Source: an uncultured Janibacter sp. (GTDB lineage Bacteria; Actinomycetota; Actinomycetes; Actinomycetales; Dermatophilaceae). From it: DNA of 5,166 bases. The stretch spans positions 1-5,166 of the forward strand of contig CAMICF010000210.1 in assembly GCA_946222495.1 (NCBI GenBank). The letters run 5' to 3'. The position numbers and the translations under genes are program-made. Under the pieces are notes generated by a model that was given only the letters and a program-made list of their open reading frames with translations, was not told where the DNA came from and did not search any database. Positions 5,148-5,166 of the stretch are shown here, one piece after another. Numbering within the stretch: position 1 is the first letter of the stretch; each line of letters begins with the position of its first letter.

Positions 5148-5166
5148 TTGCTCTGCCCGGCCTAGG

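Noticed and set aside
5161..5166. cctagg palindrome at the window edge
   Set aside because: A 6-base palindrome is expected by chance and no flanking context is available.

Overview
The window is high-GC DNA with strong G/C bias at third codon positions and several GTG starts. This fits an actinobacterium. Protein content and a repeated intergenic motif suggest a Micrococcales / Intrasporangiaceae-like chromosome, but that placement is inference. I see no phage, transposase, CRISPR, tRNA or rRNA signals. It reads as ordinary chromosome with a few local oddities, not as a new multi-gene system.

Left part, minus strand (reading right to left): a 54-residue two-helix membrane protein (2039-2203) is followed by a strong hairpin (2015-2038). 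Next is a translationally coupled pair: a DUF3105 membrane-anchored protein (1302-1925) and a DUF305 membrane-anchored protein with HH motifs and a His/Met-rich loop (679-1302). Their stop and start codons overlap as TGATG. A 147-bp gap follows, carrying a repeated palindromic motif. Then comes the first 177 codons of recC (1-531), which runs off the window edge. The DUF3105/DUF305 pair probably acts on the outer face of the cytoplasmic membrane. recC is probably an independent DNA-repair gene.

Right part, plus strand: a PPK2-family polyphosphate kinase gene (2326-3123) overlaps an LLM-class flavin oxidoreductase gene (3116-4138), so the two are probably co-transcribed. A separately expressed secreted zinc metalloprotease (4265-5077) follows. 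It has its own ribosome binding site, a palindrome upstream and a very strong terminator downstream (5106-5147). The divergent region 2204-2325, between the small membrane gene and ppk2, holds repeated TGAC-type half sites that could be an operator.

The observation most worth following up is in the PPK2 protein. Walker A and the C-terminal half are intact, but about 33 residues are missing in frame, exactly where the family has the Walker B motif DRSWYNR and the start of the lid. The product is therefore probably catalytically dead or altered, unless the gap is a sequencing or assembly error.
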